Positions 63,598 to 64,000 of a stretch of 64,000 bases of DNA are shown piece by piece (the first letter of the stretch is position 1; each line of letters opens with the position of its first letter). The notes under the pieces were generated by a model that saw only the letters and a list, made by a program, of their open reading frames with translations, did not search any database and was not told the DNA's origin. Origin of the DNA: Bathymodiolus brooksi (Eukaryota; Mollusca; Bivalvia; Mytilida; Modiolidae); the NCBI GenBank assembly GCA_963680875.1, contig OY804579.1, positions 25,467,804-25,531,803 on the forward strand, given 5' to 3'. A program made the position numbers and the translations under genes.

Positions 63598-64000
63598 GTA
63601 AGATTTTGAGGTTTAAAGGAAAACTCAGTCAGTTGAACAATTGTTATAATTCAATACATTGTAACTTTTTATTTGTAAATAACTAATTATTAATCGAAAA
63701 ACACCTTTATTAACATTAATATGCCCAATTAAAAATATGAATATTTGGAATTTCCTGTCGTAGTGTAAGCAGCCATGACACCTCTTCATGTGACGTCACA
63801 CAGTCAGATCATGTTAGTTGAATAAATAAATAAATTTTTACTCTTCCCAACATCGTGCCCTTTTGGTTATGTTTTAATATCAGATCAACTGCAATACAAT
63901 GTTTACAATTGTATATCGTCCTAATTTTTTTCTTAATACTCCCATCCCATGTTACCGTTTCATAAAACAAATGAGTTTATTTGTAGTTGGGGGGGGGGGG
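63598..64000. other. Start of the next PDXDC1 intron
   Basis: Donor gtaaga at 63598. No gene recognised. The window ends in a run of ten or more G, which may be a natural homopolymer or an assembly edge. Confidence 0.5.

Noticed and set aside
58056..61075. Large overlapping open frames (up to 377 codons) on both strands with an 18-residue period
   Set aside because: They come from a 54-bp minisatellite open in several frames at once. Frames switch at small indels and end with the array.

Overview
The window is animal nuclear DNA, AT-rich by eye, and most likely from a bivalve mollusc, possibly a mussel-like species. The animal assignment rests on a spliced PDXDC1 gene with canonical GT-AG introns and tRNA-derived SINEs. 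The bivalve assignment rests on dispersed repeats and a reverse-transcriptase family that I recognise from bivalve genomes; this part is from memory, not from a search. There is no bacterial-style gene layout.

One host gene runs through the whole window on the + strand: the orthologue of PDXDC1 (pyridoxal-dependent decarboxylase domain-containing 1). Fifteen internal coding exons were placed by joining splice sites, reading phase and similarity to the vertebrate protein: 3774-3963, 11346-11414, 13840-13918, 15383-15467, 18757-18877, 20085-20240, 22581-22631, 24573-24644, 25484-25547, 30748-30842, 38042-38147, 45011-45069, 48513-48625, 51129-51253 and 63479-63597. Together they give 1504 nt, about 501 codons, with reading frame kept across all 14 introns. 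The N-terminal exons (about 110-120 residues) lie before the window and the C-terminal exons after it. Exons are about 2.3% of the window.

The rest is intron, with two main contents. (1) Minisatellites with 27-60 bp units occupy about 19 kb: 10.2, 11.7-13.45, 14.1-15.2, 26.5, 29.6-30.6, 31.1-31.9, 38.15-38.37, 41.6-43.7, 44.5-45.0, 45.07-46.47, 51.25-51.5, 51.65-57.5 and 57.6-61.07 kb. Several start or end exactly at splice sites, and two have copied exon ends together with the 5' splice site. (2) Transposable elements and their ruins: Penelope-like RT fragments (9.1-10.1 kb and 25.1 kb), tRNA-SINEs, terminal-inverted-repeat elements with readable target duplications (23-1482, 28599-29126, 38370-41622), a tyrosine-recombinase fragment (32.5 kb), a broken multi-frame gene of an uncharacterised invertebrate repeat family (33.9-36.2 kb), and a shortened ISXO2/Merlin-like transposase (62.1-62.7 kb) followed by a histone-type 3' stem-loop.

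The points most worth checking are: the donor-containing minisatellites at exons 11 and 14; exon 12 lying between two arrays; a lysine at the PLP-lysine position of PDXDC1; a GC-AG intron; a helicase Walker-A fragment inside a TIR element with a 9-bp target duplication; and the transposase remnant with histone-like 3' processing signals. Nearly all long open frames in this window are artefacts of minisatellites whose unit length divides by three.
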